DNA of 64,000 bases from the NCBI GenBank assembly GCA_936450465.1, contig OW388292.1:24644652-24708651 (forward strand), given 5' to 3'. This DNA is from Gibbula magus. Lineage: Eukaryota > Mollusca > Gastropoda > Trochida > Trochidae. The notes under the pieces were generated by a model. It had not been told where the DNA came from. It did not search any database and saw only the letters and a program-made list of their open reading frames with translations. How positions within the stretch are numbered: position 1 is the stretch's first letter; every line of letters starts with the position of its first letter. Both the position numbers and the translations under genes were made by a program. This document shows positions 1 through 11,984 of the stretch, piece by piece.

Positions 1-631
1 ATGTATTCATGTACTGGGCTTTTAAAAGTTTATAAATCACTGTTGAATAATCATAGAATAAACAGAGTTTCTTTCCTTATCCCAACACCTGTGGTAATAT
101 AAGTGAAATGTTAGAGTAATGAACAATTTTTTTTATAGTTTCACTTAAATGTCAAAACTTAAATATTTGTTACTGCTAAGTTAATATTTATTTGGGGCTA
201 GTAAAGATGAAAACTACTAGCCTACCGGCCACCATATGTTTTAAGTTGTTTCTACCTCCGAGTCCTGATCCCCCGGGATCCGACAGTGGCTGTATGCACA
301 AGAAGATTTGTATGCAATGCTGCATTGAAATTCCTTGTAGTATCCTTGTTTCATGCTCTAGAGTGCATCACAATGACAGAATAGCTGTTGTTGGCCAAGC
401 AGTACTAGAATATATTTCACAATGTTTTTAATGTACTGTATGACCAAACTCGTATAATCGGACAAACCGATTTTCCAACTTGACCTCTTTAGCTGTCGGT
501 CCTGCAATACTCCTGATCAGCATTTCTTTAGCCAGTGGATTATCCCAGATTCTTTCCTTTATCATTGAGCACTGATAAATATTCTTGTGGATTGGTCACT
601 CAGAATGGCATGCCTCTAGTTAAAGGGAAAT
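1..631. other. AT-rich non-coding DNA, nothing recognised
   Basis: No exon, RNA gene or complete mobile element was recognised here. Around 196-236 there is a short stretch with GGGCTAGT and CTAGCC that resembles the ends of the CAGGGCTAG repeat near 18327, but it is too short to call. Confidence 0.5.
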
Positions 632-1070
632 TCAGTGTTTTTCAATATATTTTATTTGGCTTTGATACATGCCAAAATATGAAATGTGCTGATTTCAGTT
701 CAAATAAATTCACTCAACTTGCATATTCATCCCCAGTCACCAAATAAAGGCAAATATATGATAAGTGCTTCTTTCCAACGTAAATCTAGCAGCAGCCTTA
801 TACATGTGCAGAAACAAAAATTATACGTCCCATTTACACTCATAGTAGTTATATGACCTATTAAACATTACCAACCCAAATTTGTCTTTTGTAGTTGGGT
901 TTCAAAAATTACATTTGACTAATCAGCAATCACTATGTTCACCTTTATATTGTCACTATGCTGAATTGACTATTATTAAAATTAAATTTTTTGTCAACAT
1001 TTGTTACTTCTCGATAAAATAACGTTTGACAACTGAGACTCCCAACATCACGAGGACTGCCCCTTTAAGG
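632..1070 (+). repeat. Interspersed repeat family R1, copy a
   Basis: This stretch aligns by eye with 5645-5945 and 23375-23790. Shared landmarks, in order, are a 'ttcaaataaattcactcaactt' type block, a 'catgtgcagaaac' block, 'agtagttatatgacctattaaacatta' and 'caaatttgtctttt'. It ends near GCCCCTTTAAG, and copies b and c begin near TTAARG-TGCA. This suggests a DNA element with TTAA-type ends, but no transposase is present and the class is not established. Edges are approximate. Confidence 0.65.
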
Positions 1071-1314
1071 CAGCTGCTGATGTGTTAAATGAAAGAAAGA
1101 CGGTAGAGTAGAGTAGCTCCGCGGAGACATGAGCACATAGACAGAGATAGGACTGCACTCGGACTGATAATAGTATTGAGACATTGCATCTGCTGATGGC
1201 GGCCATCTTGTTATCTTGCCTTCTTTTTTCCTCAAAAGATATTGAATGCCATGGTTCTACCTTGACTTGTTTCTCCGTCAGTGGTTACTTTCACAATTGG
1301 ATTATTCCGTCTTT

Positions 1315-1373
1315 GATAGAAAATACATTTTCACATGGTCGATAATAGATAGAAAATACATTTTCACATGGTC
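1315..1373. repeat. Short tandem duplication, 33-bp spacing
   Basis: A 26-base block (gatagaaaatac...cacatggtc) occurs at 1315-1340 and again, identical, at 1348-1373. No coding role is seen. Confidence 0.85.
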
Positions 1374-1868
1374 AGTTCGTATCAGACGTCTGAATACAGA
1401 GGAAAACTGGCTCGCTTTCAAAGCGGACAATCTCAAAATGATTATAGAATTGTAGAGATTAGCTGCGTAGCTTTGGCAGGAAATATATAAATATAACAGT
1501 CTAAAAAGTGCATCAAGATGCATACGTGCATTTAACCCCTTGGTTTTGATGGATCAGTAAGGAATAGGATTAGAGTTTCCTGTGAAAATGATTTATGTAG
1601 CAATATCTGTTAATGATATTATTACTTAATATAGACCATCGATCGTAGTTAATGCACTCTTGGTGCTATGGTCTAATGTAAATATTGGCAAATGTAAAAC
1701 ATTTCTGTTTGCTGTTATTAATTCTAAGGGTTGAACTCAACGATGTGTGCGATGGAATTGACTTTAATCTGGTGAATCTCAGCATAAACAATGTTTTTTG
1801 CCATGTTTTGCTATAGAAAAGTGATTAGATATTGATGATTGACATTATGAACAAATTGAATAGATATT

Positions 1869-2049
1869 TACAGTCAGGCCTCGATAATCCGAACGCTTCC
1901 GTTTTTCTTAAAAAACTTTCGGATAGTGAAATGTTCGGACTACTGAGTACTGACGACTACTATAGAGATTAGTTTGGTTACATCTTCCTACCGTTCGGAA
2001 AATGCGAGATTCGGATTATCGGTGGCCGGATTATCGCGGGTTGACTGTA
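1869..2049. mobile_element. pogo/Tigger-like MITE with TA target duplication
   Basis: The 177-bp element at 1871-2047 is bounded by TA on both sides. Its left end reads CAGTCAGGCCTCGATAATCC, and the reverse complement of its right end reads CAGTCAACCCGCGATAATCC. Ends of the form CAGT...CCTCGATNATCCG with a TA duplication are typical of the pogo/Tigger branch of Tc1-mariner. It has no transposase and must have been moved in trans. The inner part repeats the TIR theme (TTCGGATTATCG near 2013). Confidence 0.8.
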
Positions 2050-2176
2050 GTTATAATCGTGTTAATGATGGTTCTCATGCCATCATCTTGGAACAGGTCA
2101 TGGAAGATATGGCCTCTGTAAATGAAATACCTCTATCAGTGTTGTTTATATGTTATCGGGGGTTCAGGGTCTGCGT

Positions 2177-2267
2177 CATTCTCTCCCACAGAGGTCACGT
2201 AAGTCAGTTCTTCCCACTTAACGTCTGAAAGAAATCGACTTGAGTAACCTCTTTTAGGGAGAGAATG
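2177..2267. mobile_element. Small palindromic MITE with CATTCTCTYCCACAGAGG ends
   Basis: The left arm begins CATTCTCTCCCACAGAGGTC and the right arm, reverse complemented, begins CATTCTCTCCCTAAAAGAGG. These ends match those of the larger elements at 57989-58536 and 55443-55986, so this is probably a minimal derivative of the same Mutator-like family. No clear target duplication is seen. Confidence 0.6.
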
Positions 2268-3450
2268 GGATATCTACTGTGCATATTTCATTAATATCTC
2301 TGATAACTAAAAGTAAAAAACATATATTAACAATTTTAAAAACAATCCATGAATATTTTTGCTTCATCGTCAGTTTTCACACGAATTCCATCTGAAAAAT
2401 GAGGTGTACTTGTTATTCATGAGGCATAGTTGCATGATCAATTGTGAATTATGAATTGCAACCACGGTAAAACCATTTAGCCTTGTGTACATTTAGATTA
2501 TACTCTGACATTATGATGATCGGATTAGCATAAACGAATACAGTCGATCCACGCTGTCATGAATACAGAATTGATAGCTTTCCGTCAATATGTATGTAAT
2601 TATCACTAATTCATGGATGGTTGCTGTTCTCTGTATTTAGACAAGGTAATCATGTTGACATATTCGCTGTACACATACTATAGACAAAGGGAGCTTTTCC
2701 TCAATAGGCTACATTTCACTCATGAACAATTGTGGAGTGTTTGTCAACAATATTCAAGATAAACAATGTCGAATTCAAATGGCCAAATATTAATGAAATA
2801 TTTCAACATGGTCAAAGGTGTATGCAATAGGGCTGGGACGGATAACCCGGATACCCAGGTAGGGTGGGTACTGAGTAGAACCCGGGTACCCATCACATTA
2901 CCTGGACCAGTTATTATCATGTAACATGATATTAATTAGCTTACTTTGTTAACCATGTGCCGCGGTCATTGTGGATCAGATAAACATGAAACCCTAGTTT
3001 CACAACGTGTTAGATCATAATGTATACCTCATGTATAAGGAAGATCACTCGCATATAAACCTGGGTGAAAAAAACAAGCTGTTGGACATGAAAATGAATT
3101 TTTATAAGGTCTCTGTAATTCATGGCTCCTGACAATAAAGTCTGACTTCGGCCAGTCGAGCGTTAATGAGCATCTATCATGTTGGAAGATTGAATAAGTC
3201 ACGCACAAATCACTGTAGCTCGGTGTCAGTAAGGTGTTGTCTTTTCACTCTGGACAACAGGGTTAAATTCCTTTTATGTGTCATAACAAAAGACATAAAG
3301 AGATGGGAGTTGTTGTTTCCTTGCTTGACTCTCAGCATTATAAGGACAGAACAACACTTTTACTGGCGCTACTAAGCAATTGCTACATGCAAAACGCACA
3401 CAATTAATTTCAAATGTACACTTTATTTTGGACAATAAAGAGTATTTATT
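2268..3450. other. Non-coding DNA, no gene recognised
   Basis: No exon is recognised. A GC-richer patch at 2829-2902 (agggctgggacggataaccc ... gggtaccc) looks like the end of an old DNA transposon, but no partner end was found. Confidence 0.4.
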
Positions 3451-3727
3451 ATCCCCCGCCGGCGGGGGATATAGAAATGAGTGTCTGTCCGTCTGTCCGT
3501 CTGTGTGTCCGGGCTTTTCCATTCCGGCCTCAAACTTCAAAACTATTCAATATATTTTGCTGAAACTTTGTACAGGTATCAACCAAGTAGTCTAGATGTG
3601 CCTTTTGCTATATAGAAATTTGAGAATTTTTTTTATTCTTATTTTTTCCGAATGCAAACAGTCTGGACTTAGAACCAAGAAGAGGGAAAACTATATTCCG
3701 GCCTCAAACTTCAAAACTATTCAATAT
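3451..3727 (+). repeat. Hairpin-headed GTCC-type repeat (ATCCCCCGCC family)
   Basis: The repeat opens with a perfect 20-bp palindrome at 3451-3470 (ATCCCCCGCC/GGCGGGGGAT). A run of gtctgtcc/gtccgtctg units follows at 3481-3510, then a conserved body. A block beginning attccggcctcaaacttcaa occurs twice (about 3522 and 3695). The layout is the same as for the repeats at 12217, 34549 and 51451 (minus strand): GC hairpin, GTCC-type run, non-coding body. No protein is encoded. Confidence 0.7.
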
Positions 3728-3837
3728 TCTTCCTGAGCGACGTCTAGAGGTGTAATGATACAGAGCGGTTGTGATCAATACATATACATTTATCAACATA
3801 TTTGCAACCCGAGCTGCGAAATAACACTGTTGTATGG

Positions 3838-3975
3838 AGGGGTCCCCCCGACTTTCAAAAATTTGTACATGGGCAGGTATGGTGAAAACAATTTTGGACC
3901 TCGCCTTTCAAAAATTTATGCATGGGCGGGTATGGGGAAAACAAAATTCCTGGATCTGCCCCTGCATACTATCTC
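3838..3975. repeat. Short duplicated segment ending in CCTGGATCTGCCCCTG
   Basis: A block with 'tttcaaaaattt.t.catgggc.ggtatgg.gaaaaca' occurs twice (about 3854 and 3906). The CCTGGATCTGCCCC at the right resembles the end of the MITE at 36386-36753. It is read as the remnant of one end of that family. Confidence 0.45.
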
Positions 3976-5152
3976 ATATTTAGGCTCCAATCCTATTTCT
4001 TTATGTCTCTTGATGATATTGAGAACCACTCCTACCATGTTCATTGATTGATCAAAGTTTTGTTCTCGTGGCGAACTGCGGAGCATTAGTACAGCGATTG
4101 TCATGGAGTGACTCCCGGAGACAAGTCGACTCGCAGACCGCGGCCACGGCTAGCAAACTGAGAGACGGCCGTGAATAATTCTAAGTTCCGTGTCAGGGAA
4201 CCGGAATGAGGTACCTAAGGATTGCTTATAGCCCTCCCGGACCATTCCAGACCCGCAAGTTAAGGGTTAACATGATATATGTATGACTCTTCTGTGTAAA
4301 TTATCAAGCCTAAAGATGTTTTGTGCCTCCAAGATATTAAATGCTTCTCATATCATGAGCCTCTGTACATTTATCATCATCAGGACATATTGCTTGTGTG
4401 AAATCAACTGATATTTCCTAGGAAATGCGTTTTAACAGTAGATTTTGCACAATGCCCTGCCACCGTCAACTACATGACATCACACTGCTTTTACATCATT
4501 TAATAATGACATCACAATGGTATGACATCATCAAATCAAAAGTTAAATGGTTGTACTGAGATGTACACTTTTCATTGAACCGTAGTGAAGAATGATTTTG
4601 GATGATAAATAGAATCTCACCTCGTGAACATATCAACACTCGTTGGTAAAAGTTTGTAACTTCTATGAACTCATGTTGATATATTTGATATCAGAAGACA
4701 AATCGTTGAGATTCTCTATACATATGTTGCACAACAACCGGTATGTATATCTGGCCCCTAATCCCATTTCGTGCCTCCAAGATATTGAGTACCACTCACG
4801 TTATGAGCCTCTAATCATATATGCCACCACTTCATATCATCTCAGGTGTAAATCCTATTTTTTGGTAGCAGATGAGGCAATTGTAAATTTGTTTACCTCG
4901 TAGAACTCAGTGGCCTACATGTTGCTCAAGGTGTCCATCGCTGCTAATCGCAATCACACGTAAATCCCAATTACTCGCTCAAGTGTCTAGGGTATTGATC
5001 GCGCTCTGCTCGTCTGTCCAACATGGCCGCTCTGTTATCAGTTTGGTCCAATATTGGGGAGGATGAACTTGGGATCGCAGTGCTCGTAATTTTGGGTTTT
5101 CATCAATTGATATATGGTACAAATAATGATAACTTTACAGAGCCAGTTGTCT
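3976..5152. other. Non-coding DNA, no gene recognised
   Basis: No gene is recognised. 4075-4210 is locally GC-richer with several CpG sites, but no exon or promoter motif could be supported. Confidence 0.4.
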
Positions 5153-5400
5153 ACAAAATTATAAGTGAGGTGAGGTGAGTTTGGGTTTAACGCTGCTTTC
5201 AAGAGTATTTCACTTATATCACGGCTGCTAGTATTATTGCAGGGAGAAAGCCCGCAAAGCCATGTGGCTATGCATTGCGGTGAAACTTGCGAGCAACGGC
5301 TGGAACTAGCAAACCATGGGTGATAATGCACTGAAAATCAGTGTAGCATTGCACCCAAACCTTACTGCGTGTAGAACAGTTCTCTTCACAAAATTATAAG
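5153..5400 (-). mobile_element. tRNA-derived SINE, 5'-truncated, with 13-bp target duplication
   Basis: Identical 13-bp direct repeats (ACAAAATTATAAG) at 5153-5165 and 5388-5400 bracket the insert. On the minus strand the insert reads through the SINE body also found at 20025-20345 and 41792-42133, ending in a short CACCTCACTT tail. The tRNA-like head with the A and B boxes is missing, as expected for incomplete reverse transcription by a LINE. The perfect duplication shows a single insertion event. Confidence 0.9.
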
Positions 5401-5644
5401 ACATTACAAATATTGTTTAATGTTTATAAGAATCTTGTTGGTTGGCGGATAAGGTGTTAAGGATCACATTCACGACTTGATAGTGATAGTCTATTCTATC
5501 TCTACTTGCTGAGAGGTGTTTCGTCTTCTGATTTTGTGAACTATGCGCAGGAGGAAGTTATATACAATACATATTGGTGAAGTCAGCACTTGCATGATGC
5601 TTGTAGATTGATCTTATCATAATTCAGTATACATGTTTATCTGC

Positions 5645-5945
5645 AATGCATTAAAGATGCACCCATTGTGTTTCATTATATATATTTTTGCTTCAAACGT
5701 GCCAAAATACCCAATGTGCTGATTTCAGTTCAAATAATTTCACTCAACTTATCCACTCAGTAAATATATCATAATTACTTGTCTCCAATTAAAATCGAGC
5801 AACATCATTATTCATGTGCAGAAACCGAAATTACACTTCCAATTCACATGCACAGTAGTTATATGTCCATTTAACATTATCAACACAAATTTGTTTATTG
5901 TTACTTGTAAATCAAAATTTAATTTAAAGTTTTAAGAAACTCCCA
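5645..5945 (+). repeat. Interspersed repeat family R1, copy b
   Basis: This is collinear with 632-1070 and 23375-23790: 'gtgtttcatta' start, 'gtgctgatttcagttcaaat', 'catgtgcagaaac', 'agtagttatatg', 'caaatttgttt'. Copy b is shorter than copy a at its right side. Confidence 0.65.
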
Positions 5946-7148
5946 AGCATCATCCTACCTGCGTCCATAACATCATATTGGGAAAATGTGAACGATGGAT
6001 TTGGAATACAATCAAAGTGACAGTCTTTTTCAAAGCTATGATATTATTGGTCCCCAATGGATTAGGTTTTGCCTGCACTAAACTACCTTCAGTATACCCA
6101 ACTTTGCTGAGCATTGTAAGATAAGGCATAAAGAGGAAACCCCAAGCGATATTTTGAGAGATTGTGAGATTCAAACTGAAAATGATCAAATAGTCAATTT
6201 TAAAAAATCATAGTCGTGACTGTAACACATTGTTATTTTATCAATACATTTGAAAATTTGAAACGATACTATTCCTCTCCTATTTTTTTCAAATTTCCCC
6301 TCTTTTCTGCTTGAAAGGGTGATACATCAAACTAACACAGAGATCATTTTTATATAAAACAAAATAGCAAGTATATTGCAAGCTGTTTTGCAACGTTTTT
6401 AAGAAGTTTGCTAACCTGCATATATGAGATTGACAGGAAACATGGTCATATTGGATCTTAGATCTTATTTCTGTACCAGTTTTAGATCTTTATTGTTGTG
6501 AACTGTCTCATATATATAGTCTTAAGTAAGTGTCCAGTCAAAAACTTAAATATCTTTAGCACTGAAGGAACTTCGGAATGTATTTCTGGTGTGAAATATG
6601 ACAACATGTTGTGTGGCAGGTGACAAGTTGTACTTGTCATCAGAGAAATATTCAACATAGCCTGTACAGGAAGAACATCAGAGGAACAGGCTTGTGTCAC
6701 TGTCTATCTACAGTTATGAATGGTCATGCTCTTTCGTAAAATGTCCTACTTTCTTATTGGCTGACACCATTCATACAGAGTCCTATACAGGAAGGCCTTT
6801 GCAGAGGGAAGAGGTTTTGCATTGCTAGGGGCAAAACAGTTTCAAGCAGAAGCAAGAAGCTTTCAAGTTTAATCCAATTGGAGAAGATTTATAATGCTGT
6901 GAACATTGGTTTATTTTCTGTAACTGATTGATCAACCATATTCATCTACCGGTAACGAATATAAGGATATTTTCACTGACTAGGATCCGAAAAACAGATA
7001 TTGTAGCATTATCACTAGTACATTGTCCACTTACCGGCTGGAAGTTCGGCTTGTATCACAGTGGATGTCATTGCTGAGCATTTGGTGAAGTAATAAGCAA
7101 CATTGAACATTCTCGTAAGTTTTAGTTCATCAGGCCGGTAAAATCCTG
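5946..7148. other. Non-coding DNA, no gene recognised
   Basis: No exon, RNA gene or bounded repeat could be supported. Only short chance reading frames are present. Confidence 0.4.
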
Positions 7149-7320
7149 TCATGGGATGGCATCTGTACATCCATCTGTCTGTTAACTTTTCTCATGTTTG
7201 ACTTTTCATGAACCACTGGGTCTAGAGAGCTGTAATCCTGCGAAGAAGCACCTTCGACATTGGGGATTACAAATTGTAGATTTGATGATCCTTTGGCCAA
7301 AATTTTAATTTTTTTCTACC
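7149..7320 (+). repeat. Degraded fragment of the GTCC-type repeat superfamily
   Basis: It contains 'catccatctgtctgtta', then 'ggtctagagagctg', 'cattggggattacaaattgtagattt' and 'cctttggcca'. These blocks are shared with the 145-bp units at 12360-12900 and with 19009-19140. Confidence 0.55.
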
Positions 7321-7846
7321 CCCTTCAGAACTGAAAGACTTAGAAAGGTAAAACCATGTGTTCAGACTCCTCATCAATTGAGGGGTTGGGATGGGGTAAG
7401 GTTGCAGATATAAATATAACCAATGAAACCTAACCACATATACAGTCCTACCTGGAACAAAATGGGGTAGGGGCATGTTGAAGGAAAGAAGCCTGGCGAA
7501 GAAAAGTTAAGCCTTGTAAAGGGGAGAAGCCTGGTGTTGTATTTGAGGAAATGCGGTAGTTCTCAGTGACACACAGTATCAGATTGAGATTTATTGTCTT
7601 CCGGTTTCATCGAGGTCACTGAAGTGTTGAAGAATGCACTAGATAGTTGTGCTGTGAACCGTGACAAACCACAATAGTGGTCTTATAAATGTAATGATTA
7701 AGTTGATGTTGACGAACTGTAAAATTAAGAGAAACGAAAAGGTATCAGAATTTAAAAAATGAATCTGGATTCTGATCCATGAGAGAGGTGTAATCATGGT
7801 TTTGATCAAATGAGATTTATTTAGATTTATGTAGTTAAGGAACTCC

Positions 7847-7860
7847 CCCCCCCCCCCCCT
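7847..7860. repeat. Poly-C tract
   Basis: An uninterrupted run of about 14 C. It is a simple repeat prone to length change and sequencing error. Confidence 0.9.
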
Positions 7861-8377
7861 TCACAATCCACAAGCACAGTATTAGAGAGCATTATGGTAC
7901 GTTTTTATAAAGTGTCATATTAGGCTAGTTTATAGTTTGGATCCTGGTATATATATAACTGTTAACTATATATAAACAATGGTTACAACATTCAGAAGAG
8001 TAATTAGGTGTTAAAATGTGTTGACGTTGAACATCTGGCAGGTGTAAAGATCTGAAGAAAACAACAAAGTAGACATGTCATCACGTTGCATGGAGTCTTT
8101 AGGGACAGTTGACGTACATGCAGTGTTGTTGCGTCGGTGTGTATACCGTCACTGCTGTTGATTGGATCAATATCTCCAGACGGAGTGATCTCTCTACTTC
8201 CTCTACACAACAAGTAGAGTAACAAGTGCAGATAACTTGAATTCTACTGTAACATCGAGTCATGCTTGTATGATGATGAACAAAGCACGAAATATAAACT
8301 GATCTTGTACAAGTACATGTATGAAATTCTGAACGAAAACCTGACAGCTAACCATGCATGATGGCACTGATAAACAG

Positions 8378-8411
8378 TAACACCGTTATCTTTTGCTTGA
8401 TAACGGTGTTA
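8378..8411. repeat. Perfect 13-bp inverted repeat (hairpin)
   Basis: TAACACCGTTATC at 8378-8390 and its exact reverse complement at 8399-8411 are separated by an 8-base loop (ttttgctt). The sequence could form a stable stem. No U-tract or gene is next to it, so a terminator role is not supported. Confidence 0.8.
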
Positions 8412-8949
8412 GAATCTACACCAAAACGTCGCACTCCTGCAATAAAGAAGTTGTAAATCCATAAAACTTGTTCCCCTTCTGTCTTAAAAAAGTTTGTGAG
8501 GTCAATATATTATCCGAAAACTGTCTGAATACAGAAACAAACTTACCACAAACTTTATTTACAATATTGATACAATAATACTGATGTCAAGTCAGAGTGA
8601 GCTCCCATTTATACATTTGAAATTTTTTTTGTTTTCAGAGGGCTACTTAAAGGAACTTTATGTATGACAGTTAATCAAATTTAGAGCTATTATAATTCTG
8701 TTAAATGCTGCTTATCTTCAAACACATTGTTACATAATTGTAGGAATAAAAGCTGATAACTCTGGGAATTCTTAATCATTTTATGGAGTTTCTTCCCTTT
8801 CTAGTGTATGGAATATGAAGTGCTTGTTTGAAAATCTGTAACCTTGCTATTTTGGTTTCATGCATGTATCTTTTGAAGGTTTCAAAAAGTCGTCATTGCA
8901 AGTTGGTTATAGCTTATTGTGCCCTGTCCTGTCAAAGCATGGAGTGAGG

Positions 8950-9245
8950 GACATAATATTCAGCTCAGTACACACGTCCATCCATCTGTCCGTCCCGTTG
9001 CTTGTTAGCACGATATCTCATGAACTGTGGCACCTAGAGTCCTCAAATTTGGTACCAGTCTTTATTTGATTTTGATGACCTTGACCTCATTTTCAAGGTC
9101 ACTACCAGCCCTGTGCCTAGGGTCTTTAAATTTGGCATGAGACTTCAATGGACGACTGACTACCAAGACATCACCTTTACAACAAGTGATTTACCTTTAC
9201 CTCATTTTAAAACTTTGACCAGTTTTTAAAATGCTGTTAGCCTAA
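8950..9245 (+). repeat. Interspersed repeat with nuclear-receptor-like half-sites
   Basis: It opens with 'cgtccatccatctgtccgtcc', then 'gatatctcatgaactgtggc', and contains TGACCTTGACCTCATTTTCAAGGTCAC-like text near 9073-9105. AGGTCA/TGACCT half-sites are a feature of this repeat type (compare 31960-31983 and 33960-34115). It is read as a repeat rather than a selected enhancer. Confidence 0.55.
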
Positions 9246-10203
9246 TATGATTACAATTGAATCAAACAAGAAAAGCTTACTACGCTGTAGAAACTCTTTG
9301 TGTCCATCGTTTTAATCATTTCTTGATTGAAGCTGGGGAAATGGTCAAATAGATGACTGTTAATGTTTTCACTTTCATTATCTCTGAAATTTCTATATAT
9401 AATTTCATATTGGCAAATGATTCATCTTTATTGGTTTGGGACATCGTCACGTCAGTGGCAAACAGTTTTGAGTATGCCATGCATGCACAGTTTATTCATG
9501 GATAGCATACAAAATATCACATGCATTGTACAATCGGTAATAAAATCTATAAACATGATATGTAATATGTATGTATAAACATGTATTTAGTCACCATCCA
9601 GCTGTATATTGCTCATTTTGCAATGGTGGAAAGAATATTGATTGATTGTTGTTTTTATAGCTCAGTGATCTGCAAGGGAGAAGTAGTTTTGTTGATCGAC
9701 AAACAACATACAAGTTTCAAGAACAAAAGCCTCTTCTCCCAATGCCCTGCCTTAATCTTGTATTTCTTTCTCATTAACATCTCATTTCTCATCGGAACTC
9801 ATGCAAACCTATTTGCAAAATGTAAGATGTGCAGGAAGGATGTCCGAGGCCATTGTTGATTTTAGCACACAATACTTATGTTGATACAATATAAAATCAG
9901 GTCAGATCAACTTGGCACATTAACAGTTACCCAGTGGAACCTGCCATTAAACAAACTAGCATTGATGTATACTGTATAGGCAACTATCCAGAGGCTCATG
10001 TATCCTCTGTCATATGCTCTCTTACAGATAGATCTCCAGATAACATCTGTATATTGCTACATCATTTGATTTCTTCTAATGGACTAAGAGCACTAGAATG
10101 GGGAAAATCTTGTGTTTACATACTCTGACCAGCAAGTTATAATTGTGTATTTGGTCAGGTGACAATTCATGATTCCAAAAAGATCTATTACGGGTCTTCA
10201 AAC

Positions 10204-10424
10204 TTAAAGGGACACCGCATAGAGAATAAAAATCAGATAATGTGCTGATTAACATATCTGCTAACAAGTCACAGACACCGAATTTCAGACAATTGACGTA
10301 ATTTGTAATAAAAACTACTGCATGTAGACAGTGAAGTGAAGAGTAACTTGTTAGCAGACACTCCAATCAGCTTAGTGAGATAAAGATGAGACTCATTTTT
10401 ATCGTCGACACAGTGTCCCTTTAA
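10204..10424. mobile_element. TTAA-flanked MITE with AGGGACAC ends, copy 1
   Basis: TTAA at 10204-10207 and 10421-10424 flank an insert starting AGGGACACCGC and ending CAGTGTCCCT. The inner arms are also inverted ('gtctgctaacaagt' type text in both). A second copy lies at 22083-22307. TTAA targets are used by piggyBac and Kolobok transposases, and AGG-type ends lean towards Kolobok; that assignment is inference. No protein is encoded. Confidence 0.8.
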
Positions 10425-10965
10425 ATAACAGGAGAACCAGCGCCAATGTCTCTACTTGCAGGTAGAGGGAATTCTGTAATCTAATGGATGCACTTCGATG
10501 CAGTACTATTTCTACCAATAGCAATGGATATGACCCTTCTGCTGTATAAATAGTAATTAAATACTGAATGATATCAGCAGTAATGAGCATCGATTAAGAG
10601 CCCTATTGATGTGTGATATGAAACACTGGCACTAAGGAGTTGACAGTAAATCCTCTTTATCGATCATGGTAGGATGATATGGTGTATTAATCACTCTTTA
10701 TCACCTGCATAGATAAACAATATGACATGTAATCGTTGGAAACTATTAGCCATCCATGACTCTTCCTTGAAAAGATGCTCTCTTCTTTTACTCACTACCG
10801 TAGGTTAACAAATGTATCTCTGACAATAAATTCATCTGATTGGTAAAAAGTGTGAAGCCTTGTATGCTAAATAATGTACGCAAAGTCTTTTTGACAATGT
10901 AACATATGGTGTGCTAGGGGTCTCTGATTGGTTCTGTGAACAAGTGTTTAAGTTCATGTTATTTT

Positions 10966-11407
10966 TAGGGATGTAACGATTAAGATTGAACTATCAATTT
11001 ATTGCGTTAGTTGCTGTGCCGATAGTACTTTATTGATAGTTATTTAAAAAACGATTGATAGTGTTGATAGCATGGCTAACTATCAATAGTTCAGTCAATT
11101 CAGTTGTTTACTTGAATCTCAAAGTGAAATTCGCACACAAATACACGTTTTAGATTTCAATAATGCCAGAACACATTACTTACAGCTTGAAAATTTATAA
11201 AACTAAGTAATTCTGTCATTGAAAAGTTAGTAGTTGTGTCACTTTGGACAAAGTCATTTCACAGTAATGACAATAAAACACTGTTTATTCTGGAAATTGT
11301 TTCATTTTGTTTATTGATAAACTATTGCAGTAGTGGAATTGATAGACAGGCAGTAGTTAGTCACAATACTATCGCAATAGTTCCTTGTGGGTCGATAGTC
11401 ACCCCTA
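10966..11407. mobile_element. Candidate hAT-like non-autonomous element
   Basis: The left end is TAGGGATGTAACGAT and the right end, reverse complemented, is TAGGGGTGACTATCGAC. Both sides carry many ATCAAT/CTATC-type subterminal motifs (for example ctatcaatagttc). TAGGGRTG ends fit the hAT superfamily, and the layout resembles 32040-33877. I cannot see a matching 8-bp target duplication, so the boundaries are uncertain. Confidence 0.5.
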
Positions 11408-11984
11408 GTGATTGGCTGTCCTGCATTGAGGTGAGAGCTGTAACTCCAGGACATAGTTCTACACAACTCATTTCAAGTACTGGTAGATGTATTATTTACA
11501 GTTCTAGTATAACATAATGCAAAACAACCATAATCACTTCACTGAGGTAGATAAAGTGATCATTTAACATGAATATTTCCTTTGCGTGTAAGAAATGTGT
11601 GCTTGCTATGAACTTCAGTGCACGTGTTATCAATATGAATGCAACTTTTAAAGATTTTATGTCTTTAAGTTGGAAAAAAATGACATAAAAGAATAAAAGT
11701 GGCATGTAATAAATTGTTACAGTTTCGTTAAACCTGACATGTGACGAGCAACACAACACTGACATGTTGACAGTCGGCCGTTTCCTGGTTGTCTGTTTCA
11801 AAGCTGATTACAATCTTTTACTTCCATCTCACTTCCCTGCATCATGGGAATGTGCATTTGCATATCACATTTTACACATAAATAGATACACATTTTATAC
11901 ATAGTATATGAATACAGAGACAATAAATAACTTAATCATTTACCTGGTACATGATGTGTCTGCAATAGTTTGAGATAGACTATG
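11408..11984. other. Non-coding DNA, no gene recognised
   Basis: No gene or bounded repeat is recognised. A 101-codon minus-strand reading frame at 11496-11801 has no recognisable domain and is probably chance. Confidence 0.4.

Noticed and set aside
8378..8411. Rho-independent terminator
   Set aside because: The hairpin has no U-tract and the DNA is eukaryotic with no gene next to it.
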